From positions 166,058,837 to 166,122,836 of the forward strand of contig NC_055988.1 of assembly GCF_018446385.1 (NCBI RefSeq): 64,000 nt of DNA, given 5' to 3'. Under the pieces are notes generated by a model. That model did not search any database, was not told the origin of the DNA, and saw only the letters and a program-made list of their open reading frames with translations. The DNA is from Zingiber officinale. Lineage: Eukaryota; Streptophyta; Magnoliopsida; Zingiberales; Zingiberaceae. Both the position numbers and the translations under genes were made by a program. The stretch's first letter is position 1. Each line of letters opens with the position of its first letter. Positions 1 to 12,442 of the stretch are shown piece after piece.

Positions 1-21
1 AAGATTTGTGACTTTGTGTAG

Positions 22-3000
22 ATATGGTACAACAATGCTCCTCATGCCAAACTTGCAGAAGTGAAAGGACACCAAAATTGGGTGAAAGTTTCTGGAGAAT
101 ATACTGAATTTCCTGGAGGTGGAACACAGTTTATACATGGTGCACTTCATTATATTGATTTCATTCAAGAGGTAATAAATATGTTGGCCAATTTGATTTC
201 TTCAATTCTTATTGGTTCTGTACTATTGTGCAGCAGTGAAACCTATTTTTTGATTGGGTTGTATCCCTTGTGGTTTATGCCTACCAATCTTAATACTGTC
301 CTTGATTGTCATGTGCTCTTGTTTTAGGATTTCTGCAATCACGTACCAATCTGAATGTTTACGGTTGTATGCATAATTTCTAAGTTTCCATCTGACTTAA
401 ACTTATTCCTTGTGGACTACTATACTTGATCATTGCTTATTTCTTATTTGCTTAAATTTGGTTGACCATGAAATCCCAAAGTAATTTCATAGATTTAAAG
501 AATTTGCTGCAAAGACTTCGATATCTTTGTTGTTTTCCTTTTCCAGATCCTGATATCTAGATTCTGATAGGATAGAATAATTTGTAATGATCACTAGTTT
601 TTTATTCTTACAAAATATAAAAAGATTTATGTTGGTACTTGGGAACACTTTTAGAAACACTGAAAGATCCTTTGCTTTTTGAGAATAAATGCAGTCTTTG
701 CCTGATATAGCATGGGGAAAACGCAGTCGTGTGGTTCTGGATGTTGGCTGTGGAGTAGCTAGCTTTGGTGGCTATCTCTTTGAAAGAGATGTGCTTACCA
801 TGTCATTTGCACCCAAAGATGAGCATGAGGCTCAAGTCCAGTTTGCTTTGGAGAGGGGCATCCCAGCTATATCGGCAGTCATGGGTACTAAAAGACTGCC
901 TTTCCCTAGTAAGGTCTATGACGTTATTCATTGTGCCCGGTGCAGAGTACCTTGGCATAGAGAAGGTACTGTTTCTGTCCAATATGATTTTTGTTTTGTT
1001 TTATGGATTGAATTATTGATCTTAAAGTGGAGGCTACAGGTGGCATGCTTTTGTTGGAGTTGAATCGGTTGCTGCGCCCTGGTGGTTACTTTGTCTGGTC
1101 TGCAACACCAATTTACCGAACTGATCCAGAAAATGTTGAGATATGGCAAGGTACAAAGAAATAATTTCTTATTAGTTCAAATATATTAAATTTGAGGGAC
1201 TATACTGTTTTAACAAATAATTTAGACAAAATGATCTTTAACAGGTAATTGAATGTCTCAAAAATCAATCAACAAGATCAATATGTAGTTTTTCACTTGG
1301 CATAAATATAAACTTGGGTTTCTTGTTTTGAGGGAATTATTTGCAATTTCTTCTCGAGGAACCTTGTTCTGGTATTCAAAATGAGAAATTCTCTTGTGAT
1401 CATGATTCCATTAATTTATATTAAAAATCTTTAATTGTTTAACACTACGAGATGCTGTCATATATGAAGACAATCTGACATCTATTCTTTTCTTCCTCTT
1501 GACCTATTTTGGAAAACTAAGTAGACTTGGATTGTCCTAATCCTATTTTATTAACATTATACTAGCCATGACTGCAATAACAAAATCCATGTGCTGGGCA
1601 ATGGTCAGCAAGACAAATGATACGCTTAACCAAGTTGGTTTAGCTATCTATAAAAAGCCTTCTGACAACAAATGCTATGAGCAAAGAAAGGAAGATAATC
1701 CTCCACTCTGCCAATCATCTGATGATCCTGATGCAGCCTGGTATGATCTTTGCTTTGTAGGATGGACAGGGGACTCTCATCGGCGTGTTTTTTTCCATCT
1801 AAACTGTATTCATCTTCATTCCATTTGCATCTTTTGGCACACAGGAATATCACACTCCAAGCATGCATGCACCGGCTGCCAGTAGATCTTACTAGTCGAG
1901 GGAATCAGTGGCCAGTGCAGTGGCCCCTAAGGCTAGAGAAAGTACCTTACTGGCTAAACAATTCTCAACTTGGGGTTTATGGGAAACCTGCACCAGAAGA
2001 CTTTGTATCAGACTATGAGCATTGGAAACGCGTTGTTAGCAAATCATATGTCAGTGGAATGGGAATTAATTGGTCTACTGTGAGAAATGTCATGGACATG
2101 AGATCTGTGTATGGAGGGTAAGTTGATACTAGTATCATTCTAGTTTAGCTTTTATATAGATTGTCTTTTTCTTCTATAATGTCTAATTCAAAAAAAAAAA
2201 AGGCTAATCTGAGCTCTAAAGTCCATAATTTTGATAAAATTCATTCATTAATAAAAAGGAGGGAAATCTACTCCGCTCAACCCTCCAATCCTTTCAGACA
2301 AATGAAACTCCTCGCTTCCTTTGATAGCAAACCTACTGCTCTGATATGAGATGCAAACAAGAGATTGCCTAGTTTGTTTGTTATAAGATTACTGAGCTGC
2401 TCTTAAATATGACTTAATTACTTTAAATATGAATTTCCTTCTGTGGAAGGTTGTATGACAAACAAGATATTATGATTGAATTGATAGGTTAACCAAGATC
2501 GTTGTATATTCTTTTATGTTGAATGATGATCCCAAATTGATTTTGGCATAGTTATAGTCCAACTACATCTGAGTGGATTTCCATGTTGGCTTGACTGTTC
2601 TCGTCGTTGATGCTACATATTAGTTCTTCCTTCTGTAGGACATTTGTTTGTTGTTGCACCTTGTGATTGCTAATTTTCATCTGTCTCCTCACAGCTTGAG
2701 ACTGTTCTTTTCATTTCTGACACTTATTGTCCTCGCTATATATTGTAAAATATACATTTTTTAGTTTAGCAATTCAAAGAGATACCTAATTTTTTATATC
2801 ATGATATCATGCCTTAGCAACCTTTGATATTTCACTCTACATTATTTATTTTTGCCGTTGTTTTCAGATTTGCTGCAGCATTGAGAGAGATGAAAATTTG
2901 GGTGATGAATGTTGTCTCAATTGATTCACCAGACACACTTCCTATTATTTATGAGCGGGGCCTGTTCGGCATGTATCATGATTGGTGTGAATCTTTCAGC

Positions 3001-4322
3001 ACCTACCCAAGATCATATGATCTTCTTCATGCAGACCATTTATTCTCAAAAACTAAGAAGAGGTCAGTAAATTCCCATTAGACTTCCATGATCTAATTAT
3101 CGCTTGTCTTTCTAGGATGCTAGATTAATGTTTCTAATTAAAATACTAGTGCAATTGTTTGGTTCAAAAGGATAACAAATTTTGATATTTGAATTTGAAG
3201 CAGTATATACCGTCCAGCAAGCAACATGTTATATAGATAATAATTATGCCTTGAATAAAATTATCTTGTTGCCTTTGATGGAGTGAAGTAATGGTGTGGT
3301 AAATAGAAGAAATTCTCACAGCACTCAGTTAAATATAGTTAATTCTTTATGAACTTCTCGACTGCTTTTCAGATTCTCCTCTTTGGGTTTGCTTATCACA
3401 ATTTGGATGCCCCCTTAATCACTACCACACCTATGGCTTTAAATTGTGTCTGAGTAAATAAACACCACATCAATCAAGGTATTATACCTGTTACCGATTT
3501 TAGCATTTTAAATGCACCATGCTTGATCTAGAGGGTGGCTTCAGGCAAACAATTGGACATCTACCTTAATAGAGTTGATCCTTCCAGTGATTTTTCTTTA
3601 CCGTCAGTATCAATTAGTGATGCTAGAGAGTGGCCTCAACCACCGTAAGAAGCCTAAATCCTAATCAGTAATTGCATAGTTCTATCCTAATTGTGTATAA
3701 ATATCATAGTGATTATGCTCAAAAAGAGCAAAGTTTTATAATTGGAAAAGTTGAATCTATTATGTGGAGGTGTTAAGGTAGAGGGATACCCAAGAAGCTA
3801 CTAATAGTTAATGTAACAGAAATGATTTAATTAATATGAATACTAGTAGTGCTATATCCTTATATAGCACAACTTGATGATGATGGCGATTATGAATACT
3901 TTGGTCAATTAGCTAACAAGGTACAATCTTTTATAACAATCATACACGATCTCGTTACCGCAAATTATATCTTCTCACACTAAGTTGCATCTTTCTAGAG
4001 AACTACATTTTTCTCAAATCACTTATGTTTACAAGACTGCTGGATATTTGAATTTGAGTTTTTCGTATGCCCTTCTAACCACAATCATTGCTTTCGCATA
4101 ATGCCCGATATTTTGTGTTTTAGGTGCCAATTACTGCCAATACTTGTCGAGGTCGACCGAATTGTGAGGCCCGAAGGAAAGTTGATTGTGAGAGATCATG
4201 TTGATATCATCAGCGAACTAGAAAACACACTCAAATCTCTCCACTGGGAGATCCGGCTGGCATATTCCAAGGACAACGAAGGCTTGTTGTGCGCCCAGAA
4301 GACGATGTGGCGACCAAATTAA
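22..4322 (+). CDS. Probable pectin methyltransferase PMT24/25/26/27-like (QUASIMODO2 family), 3' seven exons, 5'-partial
   Basis: SAM-dependent methyltransferase of the plant DUF248/PMT family, Golgi type II membrane proteins linked to methylation of pectin or other wall polymers. Exons read from the sequence: 22-171, 695-965, 1040-1150, 1566-1740, 1845-2117, 2868-3062, 4124-4322. All introns are GT-AG and the phases add up to 457 residues plus a TAA stop. Visible motifs: FPGGGTQF and HYIDFIQE in the first exon, the SAM-binding [94 protein letters not shown] and the C-terminal MWRPN. Wording such as [11 protein letters not shown] and [15 protein letters not shown] points to the PMT24-27 subgroup, whose members are roughly 770-900 residues, so the membrane anchor and variable stem lie upstream of the window. 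No frameshift or stop is seen. Family call is firm; the exact orthologue is inference. Confidence 0.93.
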
Positions 4323-5440
4323 GCGAGACAAACTATTATTACGAGTTATTGCCAATTCTGGTACAGATGTGTATTAGTTTATATTATGAGTTCTTGATTT
4401 AGATTCAAGAAGCTCAGACTGCATCATAAGTTCCTGATTCATTTGAGAAAGAGAGAGAGAGAGCGCACGCGCGAGAGGGAAAAAACATTAAATTAATTGT
4501 GTGAATCTTATTTGTTTAGTGAACTAGATAAACACAAGTTTTTCTATCTTTATTTTTGATATTTTCTTTGCTTGCTTTAGGCAATGGGTACTCTTATCTC
4601 GTTGGATTTCGACGTTGAGCAAGCAACATTGTTGTTAATTTTTATTTCGATTATGTTTCTATCTTAAGTTGGTATGGACCATAATGTCTGCTATTGTGAT
4701 TAATTTTCTCGGTTATTGACCCATTGTTCGGTCCGTATGGGTTAGTTTCGGTCAGTTCATTTCTATACTTCGAACAAATTGTGTGATTTTAGCCTACGCA
4801 TAAGCTCAAATATGATGAGTAGACCGAGAATGCTATTTTATTCTCAAGATTATCAATTTTTTTTGCTTGCTGTAAAATTATTTTCATGGCTTCTATGACT
4901 TGCCTAGCTTGACCGTCTTGTCCAATCTCACTCGATTTGTTTGTGAAAATGGTTAGCACAAGGGTTAACTCATCGTTGGGACCAAAATTACTCTGAGTTA
5001 TTTTAGTTAAAATCATTCTAAATTATAATAATTTTGATCGAAATTATTATAATAAAATTAAAATAAAAGTATTTTAGGATGAAAAAAATAGGATGTATGA
5101 GCTTTAAATATTTTTCAATATAGGAAAGTATTTGAATAATAAAAATATAAGAAGTCCTTTTTGTTTTTTGTCTAGAATCTAGGAGTGATTAGAGAGGGTA
5201 TTTTGAAAAACTATAAAAATAGATGGTCAAATAGAATTTTTTTTTAATGAAGGTGCAGTGGAGATTTTCATAAAATATAGGAGGTAGAAGTGAAAATTTA
5301 TCATTTTTATCTGTTTTTTATTTTTTATATTTAAATTTATTTTCTTTGCTTTTGGGTAGAAAGAGATAGAAGCGGCAACTCGAGGGAGATCGACGAGGGA
5401 TCGATCGATCGATCGGTGGTCGTCGTCGTCGATCATCGCC
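4323..5440. other. Intergenic: PMT 3' UTR and BTB gene upstream region
   Basis: This stretch follows the PMT stop codon and leads to the BTB gene. It contains a short GA-rich tract (about 4443-4470) probably in the PMT 3' UTR, AT-rich DNA around 5030-5340, and a GATC tandem run at about 5398-5415 just before the BTB start codon, likely in its 5' UTR. I see no coding potential beyond chance. Confidence 0.5.
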
Positions 5441-7999
5441 ATGTGGTGCCAGTCTTGCCGGGAAGCGTATGAGGAGCGGGACGCCGGCACTTGCAAGGAG
5501 TGCTACGAAGAGGCCAGCGAGACGGAAGAGGAGCTCAAGCGCGAGATCGACGACCTCAAATCCAAGGTCGCCTTCCTCCGCCTCGCGTCCCCCCTCGACG
5601 ACCTCGCGTCCACCACCGACCTCCTCCTCCACGCCGTCCTCTCCCCTTCCGGTTCCAACTCCGCCACCTGCGCCACCCCCGCCATCCCCGCCCACCGCGC
5701 CATCCTCGTTAGTTCTCCCCTCCTCTCCTCTTTTCTTTTGTACATGTTGCACAACGTATAATTGGCAATTTGTCATCGCACGATTTAGCGATTGAAATTA
5801 TAGCTAAAGGTTCCGCGGAATTGTGTTACCGTCGGGTCTAGGGCTTCGCCCCCCATTACAACTGTGCACAATATCTTCGATTTTTTTTAGGATCTAGGCG
5901 TCTTGATGCTAATGGTTTCTTATACTCGACATGATCTTGCAATTTATCAGCGAGAGTTTGCTCCTTTTGGCTGATTCCACCCTCCCCCACCACCCCCCAG
6001 GTCCGTGGTGAGCATTATCTTGAAAATTGTAAACTTTGATCTGACAACTTTGAGTATTGCTAGAGAATCTATTCTGTTGTCAATGCTTTGATCATCTTTG
6101 CCTTGTTGCCATTACCTAACATTTGGTGGGTGGAAATTGAATTTTTAGTAAGTCTTGTTGCTTGATTCTTTTAAAAATTGCTGCCTGATTATGTCTCTGG
6201 TGCAAACTTTTCTGAAGGGATTCCCATTTGTTGCTTGATAGGAAGGCAATTAACATTCTAAATACGCATGCTGTAGCCACTGCATCCGAACCATTTCAGT
6301 TTCAAGGGGATCATTTACAAAGGTTAAGGAAAATGTAACTAGGATTATGATGGTCAATGGAAGGGAAAATCTATTCATAATTCTTGAGTTTGGATTGATG
6401 AGTTGTTCCGAGGTCCTAAATTCCTCTTTTGATTGTCAATTGCCCTTGACTTTCTCTCATATGTTCCTTTTTCACTTTAGATATAGATTTGTTTCCAATT
6501 GGCAGCGTGTATTTTGTGTTCATGTTGTTTGACTAGAGTATATTGGTCCTAAATTTAAATTCTCTTTGGATATTACTGTGCACACACATTGTCCCTTATC
6601 AGACATTAGCTAGATATGATTTTTATGATATGACTTTGCATAGAATACAATGGTGGAATAAGATCCATGTGAACCCTAAATAGTTGGGTCTAACATGACT
6701 TATTAATATATCAGACACGTAAATTAATTTCGTTTGAGACTACTGAAAACAAAATGCAAACTAGAAACACCATGGTGCACTGTAATAGCAAGAGTGCATC
6801 AAGACATACACATGTTATGTAAGTCCAAAAAGGAAATGAACTTATCTATCACCACGTCTTCGATGAGATCCACTCGCTAGGTCCTGTTTCTCTTATTGTG
6901 TGGCAAATGGACACGGTTCTCTTGATCTTCTAACAATTGAGTTAGAAGCCAATTATTTGTTAGAAAATCTCTGCTACTGTTTTTTTCCCCTGGTATACAA
7001 CAAGAAGCAGGGTAAGGTAAAGTTGTTGCTTTGTGATCAAAAGGTCATGGGTTCGAATCCTCGAAACAGTCTCTTGCAAAAAGCAGGGTAAGACTGCGTA
7101 CAATGGATCCTTCCCAGGGACCCCACATAGTGGGAACTTCGTGCACCGGGCTGTCCTTTTTTTTTTATACAACAACAACAATTGAGCCTTCAGATTTAGA
7201 TTTTTGTTTTTCTCATTCTTCATGTTTACTGCAGTGTTTGATCATTTACAATATGACAAAGTAAATGGAAGCAATGAAGTATTTGATCATGCACTTCATA
7301 AGCAATATTTAAATCCAATCTTGTTGGTAAATATTATATAGATAAACAGTTGATTTAGCCCTATGTGATGCTATTGACTTTCTAAGTTCATTGTAGTTGT
7401 CTGTCTTATTACTAGAATCAAACAATTAATATCGATGTTTAGTTATTTGTTTTCCTTGATGGCTACTTAACTTTGTTCACTAATGATATCATATAGGTTT
7501 TTTTATTACTTAACAACTTTGCCGCTTGATCACTGTATAGATTAGCAGGTCTCCTGTCTTCAAGGCAATGCTAGAAAATGAGATGGAAGAGAGTAGAAGT
7601 GGCATAATCAAGATCCACGATGTCTCATACTATGTTCTCCGGTCGTTTGTCCATTACCTGTACACGGCAGAGGTGCTTCTTGACGAGCATATGGCCTGTG
7701 AGCTGCTGATCTTGGCAGAGAAATACCAAGTGAAACATCTGAAGATCTTCTGCGAGAAGTTCATGACGTCCAAAGTGAACAACGATAATGCTATCGGAAA
7801 CTATGCCTTTGCTCATCGGCATAGTGCTAAGCAACTGCTCGAGGCAGCTTTGTCGCTGATAATAGAAAACATGGCCACATTGACGGAACGAGAAGAGTAC
7901 AAGGAACTCGTGGAGAAAGACCCACGGCTAGTGGTGGAAATCTATGAAGCTTACCTCACCAGGCAAGTCAATACGGCTGCGAAAGACTCGACAACTTAG
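5441..7999 (+). CDS. BTB/POZ domain protein, At4g08455-like (two exons, complete)
   Basis: Two exons, 5441-5707 and 7541-7999, joined by a GT-AG intron (donor gttagt, acceptor tgtatag) in phase 0, give 241 residues; the Arabidopsis relative At4g08455 is about the same length. The N-terminus has paired cysteines (CQSC, then CKEC) like a small zinc ribbon, followed by an acidic coiled coil (ETEEELKREIDDLKSKVAFLR). The BTB fold is split by the intron: HRAIL at the end of exon 1 continues as ISRSPVFKAMLENEMEES in exon 2. Downstream are the POZ strands and helices (YLYTAEV, LLILAEKYQVKHLK, CEKF) and a conserved tail VEKDPRLVVEIYEAYL. BTB proteins of this kind are usually dimerising adaptors for CUL3 ubiquitin ligases; that role is inferred from the family. 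The ATG lies soon after the GATC-rich leader. Exon 1 is GC-rich and exon 2 is not, as is common in monocot genes. No defects are visible. Confidence 0.93.
7004..7165 (+). mobile_element. Au-like tRNA-derived SINE inside the BTB intron
   Basis: A short tRNA-derived SINE lies in the intron. The pol III B box ggttcgaatcc is at 7050-7060, a weak A-box-like region is at the 5' end (gggtaaggtaaag), and the body carries the Au-SINE wording gggtaagactgcgtacaatgg and tgcaccgggctg before a terminal T run. A 10-bp target duplication tatacaacaa is perfect on both sides (6994-7003 and 7166-7175). The body is shorter than a full Au element, so it is internally deleted. It sits within an intron in the same orientation as the gene. 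Confidence 0.88.
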
Positions 8000-8929
8000 C
8001 AACGATGGGAAGTTAAATGTTTCTTTTTCGAAAGGATTATTTGGTTTTATGTTGCTGATTGAGAAGGAAGATGGTGTTTCGAAGCTTTCTGTTCACAAGT
8101 CATGCTCGGTTTAACTGAGCTGATTCAGCTGCTATTTTGTACATGAACACAAGTCACCCAATTAATTACATTTTGGCCGGTTTAATTGATTGTTTTTTGG
8201 GGACCGATTTTATTGTAAGAAATTGAAATTCGGGGTCTGTTGTAAAAAGATGACCGGTTCTCTAGTGATTTGGAATTTTTCTAAATAGTTTCGGAATTCA
8301 AAATTTTAAAATTTTGTTGTTTTTTTTAAATTATGGTAGATTAGGAATTTATTAATAGTGTTAGTTAGTGAGTATGTTTTATAATGAATTTGTGATAAAT
8401 TTTATTTAGTTAGTTTAAAATTTATTATTCTTAATGTTGAGATATTGATATATTATAGAGATTTTCATAATTATATTAATTTTTATTTAAAATGGTTCAG
8501 TGTAATTTTATTATAATTATAACGAGAGTTAGATATACGAAATGAGAAATTTTAAAATCTACATAAATATCATTTTAAAATTGAACCAAAGGGTTCAACC
8601 ATGATTTAATTTTCTTTTTTTTTTATCTTCGAAAATTCTCCAATGCTTTATATGTTCAATTAGTATTATTTTTTGTTTTTACTGATTTTCTTTTAAGAAC
8701 ATTTTAATTTAGATTTTTAAAAAAAAAAATTAACCAAATTAAGAAATCTAGAGTTAAATATATTATAGGTCTGATGGAATAAATCCTAAGTACATCAAAG
8801 ATGTCATATATTCATTGTCTGTGCTACATCCTAGGACAGTTAAATATATCTTAAAATATTTAAGCTATGTTGATTAATAATAATATTATGAAACTTATAA
8901 TATAATAAAATTTATAATGTAATTAATTA

Positions 8930-8961
<32 letters not shown>

Positions 8962-9717
8962 ATTATAAGAATGAGTTCTGTTTAATGTCTATTATTTTTA
9001 ATAAATAATATAATTCATATTATTCTAAAATGAACTTATAATTAATTTTATTTTTTCTCTTAATTAAATCAGATTAAATTAAACATCATCGAATTAAACC
9101 AAACTAAATTTATCAAATATAAAAAAAATCAAACTAAACTAAATCAAATTGAATTTTATCAAACCTAATAAAATTAACCGGTATCAAATGAGTCACTTTG
9201 TTGGGATCAAACCAAGTGAGTTAAATAAAATTTTCCTCCAGACGTGGCCATTTACTGCATTTTCAGATGTTATTACATCCATCATAATGCCTATTATCAT
9301 GGCCAAAAAATATATCATATGACAGACATGCATTCATCCGAACCTTCTCAAATTAAAATGCAAGGGAAAATTGCAAAAGGCAATCAAGCAATACTCAGTT
9401 GTAGCAGCTTTAAGGAACTTGCTACAGACCTTAAGATATTGTGGCATAAAAAACAAAGTTTAACCTCTAAGAAATTATAAGTTTAACTTGTTAAAAAAAA
9501 TGACTACGTTTACCTTTCAAAACTCTCAACTCAATAATATTTTCACTCAAACTTCTTTCTCATCATCTTGTATGGTGAAGAAAATATCTATAGTCTCACG
9601 ATCACAATCAATTTTTCTTGCCGCTTTGTGTCGTTCCAACATACTAAGGCCAAGTAACTTTATTAAAACCTCATTGACTTTCATTATTTTTTTAATGCCT
9701 TCGTCATATTCTAATTC
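8000..9717. other. AT-rich intergenic DNA after the BTB gene
   Basis: The BTB 3' UTR is followed by AT-rich DNA with an AT dinucleotide run at about 8934-8960. Between 9240 and 9700 short open frames appear, but they have no recognisable motifs. I see no supported gene here. Confidence 0.5.
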
Positions 9718-10499
9718 CTAAGTCAATCGGTTACTTGTCTTGTTGAGTTCTTCCCTAAAATTAGCAGTCGTCTCTCTAAAAACTCGAGACAAATCTTTAG
9801 TACTCTTGCTCTTTCTCTTTTTTGACTTAGAATTCTCTTCATTTGATTCAAACATGATATCTTGGGCATATGAAGTAGAATCCCCATCAACACCCATACT
9901 TTCATCATCATTTTCATCGACAACTTTGTCTAATTCTTTCACAATATCAACAAGAACTTGAGCATCTTTCCTAGATGCACGATCTCCACCAAAGATGACA
10001 AAAAGTTCCTCCTAGTAAAAGAATGACTTGTATCTAAATTGTTCTGCATCTCCATGAGTCTATAAAAAAATCATATTACCAACTAAATAAAAGAAAATAA
10101 AAAAAATATTTTAATAATAAATAAATAACCTTAAGATATTCATCTCACACTACTTTTTCAGGTGTAACATATTTTTTTCTGAGTCCCAACGAAAATCATT
10201 ACTATCAACACCATACGACATGTCATGCATATGATTGTAAGTTTCTGGAAAGTTCTTAACCTTAATTCAATGTGTGGTTTTGTCTTAATTTCATATATAA
10301 GTAAGCTAACCTCAAACATTTGTTATAATTTTTATCCATGTCCTAACCTAAAATCTTTCTCATTCTTATTTCTAATCTCTCCGAGATTGTTTATTTTCAT
10401 CAATTCTTTGATAAATGTAGCATCTTCTTTAGTAGATCATTGATCTTTATTTTTTATTCCTTTTGAGTTGTAAGTGTTTTCTTAAGGTTTAGAAGTCAT
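9718..10499 (-). pseudogene. Myb/SANT-like ORF of a PIF/Harbinger element (decayed)
   Basis: Read on the minus strand from an ATG near 10499, several frames give pieces of the plant Myb/SANT-like protein that accompanies HARBI1 transposases. They include a KEDATFIKELMKINNLGE helix, KPHIE..LRTF, a WDSEK-like stretch, and then an acidic linker (DENDDESMGVDGDS) with a lysine-rich segment (SKSKKRKSKSTKDL). The stop is at 9718. The N-terminal tryptophan codon of the Myb helix reads TGA, and further frameshifts break the frame near 10000-10300, so the copy is not functional. In PIF/Harbinger transposons this protein binds the element ends and partners the transposase. Its neighbour at 10940-15570 on the same strand is the transposase. 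Confidence 0.75.
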
Positions 10500-10939
10500 G
10501 TTCACCTATAGCGAAAAAAAATTAACAACTCAAATAGAAAGATATAGCCAAAATTCAAAAGTCCCAGAAGTTGAATTACAACCACCTAAAAAGTTAACAT
10601 AAGTTACATAAAATAGCTAAAAGTCAAAAATCCCATACTTACAGAAATAGCTCACATGCGATCAGCCCCTTATTTGAATCATATTTTACCAATTGAAATG
10701 TCTAATGCTAGATGGTATGTTTTCCATAGTTGAATCGAATGTGCTTGTAAGATGACAATAACAAGAAATCGCAAGACACAAAAAAAAAATTAAATTAAAT
10801 TAAACCACAAAATTAAAAATCGTGAGATATGTCACATGTAAATTACAAAGAAACAAGTAAAGAGTGGTATTTGCCCATTTATAAAAATCTAATAATTCAA
10901 TAAAATTACATAAATGATCTCATCTAGATCTTTTCCATT
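10500..10939. other. Spacer between the Harbinger Myb-like ORF and transposase remnants
   Basis: AT-rich DNA without a readable frame. By position it is the intergenic spacer of the Harbinger element. I could not find terminal inverted repeats. Confidence 0.45.
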
Positions 10940-11332
10940 CATTAAAAATGTCATTGGCCAAATTATCTCGTCAGTCGCTAAATTTATTCGAAGTCCCAAT
11001 AGTTAATATTATATTTTCACAAATTTCATCAACTCCATCTTGTTGACTATCTAACATTCTTTCCAACTTTCTTTTTACAAGATCTTCAGATATTTCTCTC
11101 CTTATAAAATTGTGAAGAAGGCAACATGCTATAATAATTCGATTCTAAGTTCAGATCAGATAATAAGCTAGACTTTTAAGTATTTCCTAACGTATTTTAA
11201 ATAGTCCAAAGTATCTATTTATCACATTTTTAGCAGCTTAATGTTTCATATTGAAATACTCTTGAGGACCTTCTAGATACTCGGTCTTCTTTCCATTCAT
11301 TTAACTGATATCTTTGACTCTTATATGGTGCT
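10940..11332 (-). pseudogene. HARBI1-type transposase, C-terminal fragment
   Basis: Minus-strand translation gives the hallmark C-terminal phrase IIACCLLHNFIRREI (about 11088-11135), preceded by decayed sequence in the position of the ERCFGLLK region and by QRYQLNEWKED near 11300. Stops and frameshifts are scattered through it. It continues the transposase seen at 13964-14677 and 15281-15570; an LTR-derived block separates this piece from the middle part. The segment 11240-11332 is a ~91% identical copy of 13964-14055. Confidence 0.8.
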
Positions 11333-12442
11333 TGTTAGGACCGGTTGAGCTAGAGGGGGGAGGGTAAATTGTCACTTCGATTTCTTGGTTAACTTGATTT
11401 TGCACAGCGAAAACTTGAGATCAATGCTAACTCCTTATATTTACTTGATATCTATCTCAAAAAGTGGTGATTAATCCAAGGATCCACACACCGAGCACAC
11501 TCTCCACTAAGAAAGAAACTTCTTCTCGGAACAAACGGAGGTGGAGAACCTCTTACAACACTCACACAAGCATACTATAGGATCCTTGGCGGCCGACTAG
11601 AGGGAAAGTGAATAGCTCTGCAAAGAAAAACAACCTTCCTCGAACTTTATAGCTTAATAATTATAAACACTTGTATAAAAATAATTAAAAGACTAAAAAA
11701 ATGAGGCATAAAGAAATTACTTGGTTACAATCGGAAAGGTTGTTAATCCATGGAAGATGTAAAGCTCACTAAAATTTTCCTCTGGGCGGATAAGCCTCTT
11801 ACAACAGTTAAATCTCATAGCTAGAAAGCTAAACTAAAACTGAATCAATTACAAGTGTTGTTTCTCTCTTTGTCTTGTTATTCTTAGCTCCTGGAAGCAG
11901 GGATGTTTTTATAGCCCTGCTCAGGACGCCTGGAAGGATTCCAGACGCCTAGAATGGGATAAAAGTTTATCTCCGACACAACAGGACATGTCATGTCACA
12001 AATGGCTAAAACTTCTATTCAGAGCGCCCAAACCATCTGGGTGCCTGGACTCAGTCCAGATGCCAGGACCAAGTCAACTCACCAGTTGACTTTTCAGTCC
12101 GGGCCTTCTGCTCTAGTTCTTCTGCTCGTTTGGGTGATTTCAGCCATCAGGAATAGAGCTCACCCGAACCCAACTTTCGGTCTTCTCGAGCAAGCTTTCG
12201 CTCCGGCTTCGGAAACGTCGCGCGCCTCCTTCCCGTCCACCCATGTACTCGTCCACAGCACCTCATCCCTCAGACGCACCGAGCTCGTCGACTCTCTCCC
12301 ATGTCATCCTTCTCGCTAGCTGCGTTTTTTGCTCAACTTCCTATGCTCCTAAGTTCCTGCACACTTAGACACAGAGGTTAAAAACCAGCAGGACTTAACC
12401 TGACTTGGTTGATCACATCAAAACTATCTTGGGGTACTAACA
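11333..12442 (-). mobile_element. SIRE/copia-like LTR, minus strand
   Basis: On the minus strand the block begins TGTTAGTACCCC and ends CCGGTCCTAACA, the TG...CA ends of an LTR. A minus-strand TATA box (tataaaaa) is at about 11906-11913, and a run typical of copia LTR ends (cctctagctcaacc) lies near 11345-11365. About 1.1 kb long. It abuts a second LTR-like block at 12443 on one side and the HARBI1 remnant on the other. The five bases on either side do not match, so it is not a simple solo-LTR insertion. Confidence 0.7.

Noticed and set aside
5318-5776. Antisense glycine/glutamate-rich frame over BTB exon 1
   Set aside because: It is a composition effect of the GC-rich exon; the sense frame matches the BTB family and splices correctly.
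7004-7165. Functional tRNA gene suggested by the B box
   Set aside because: No cloverleaf; target duplication and T tail show it is a SINE.
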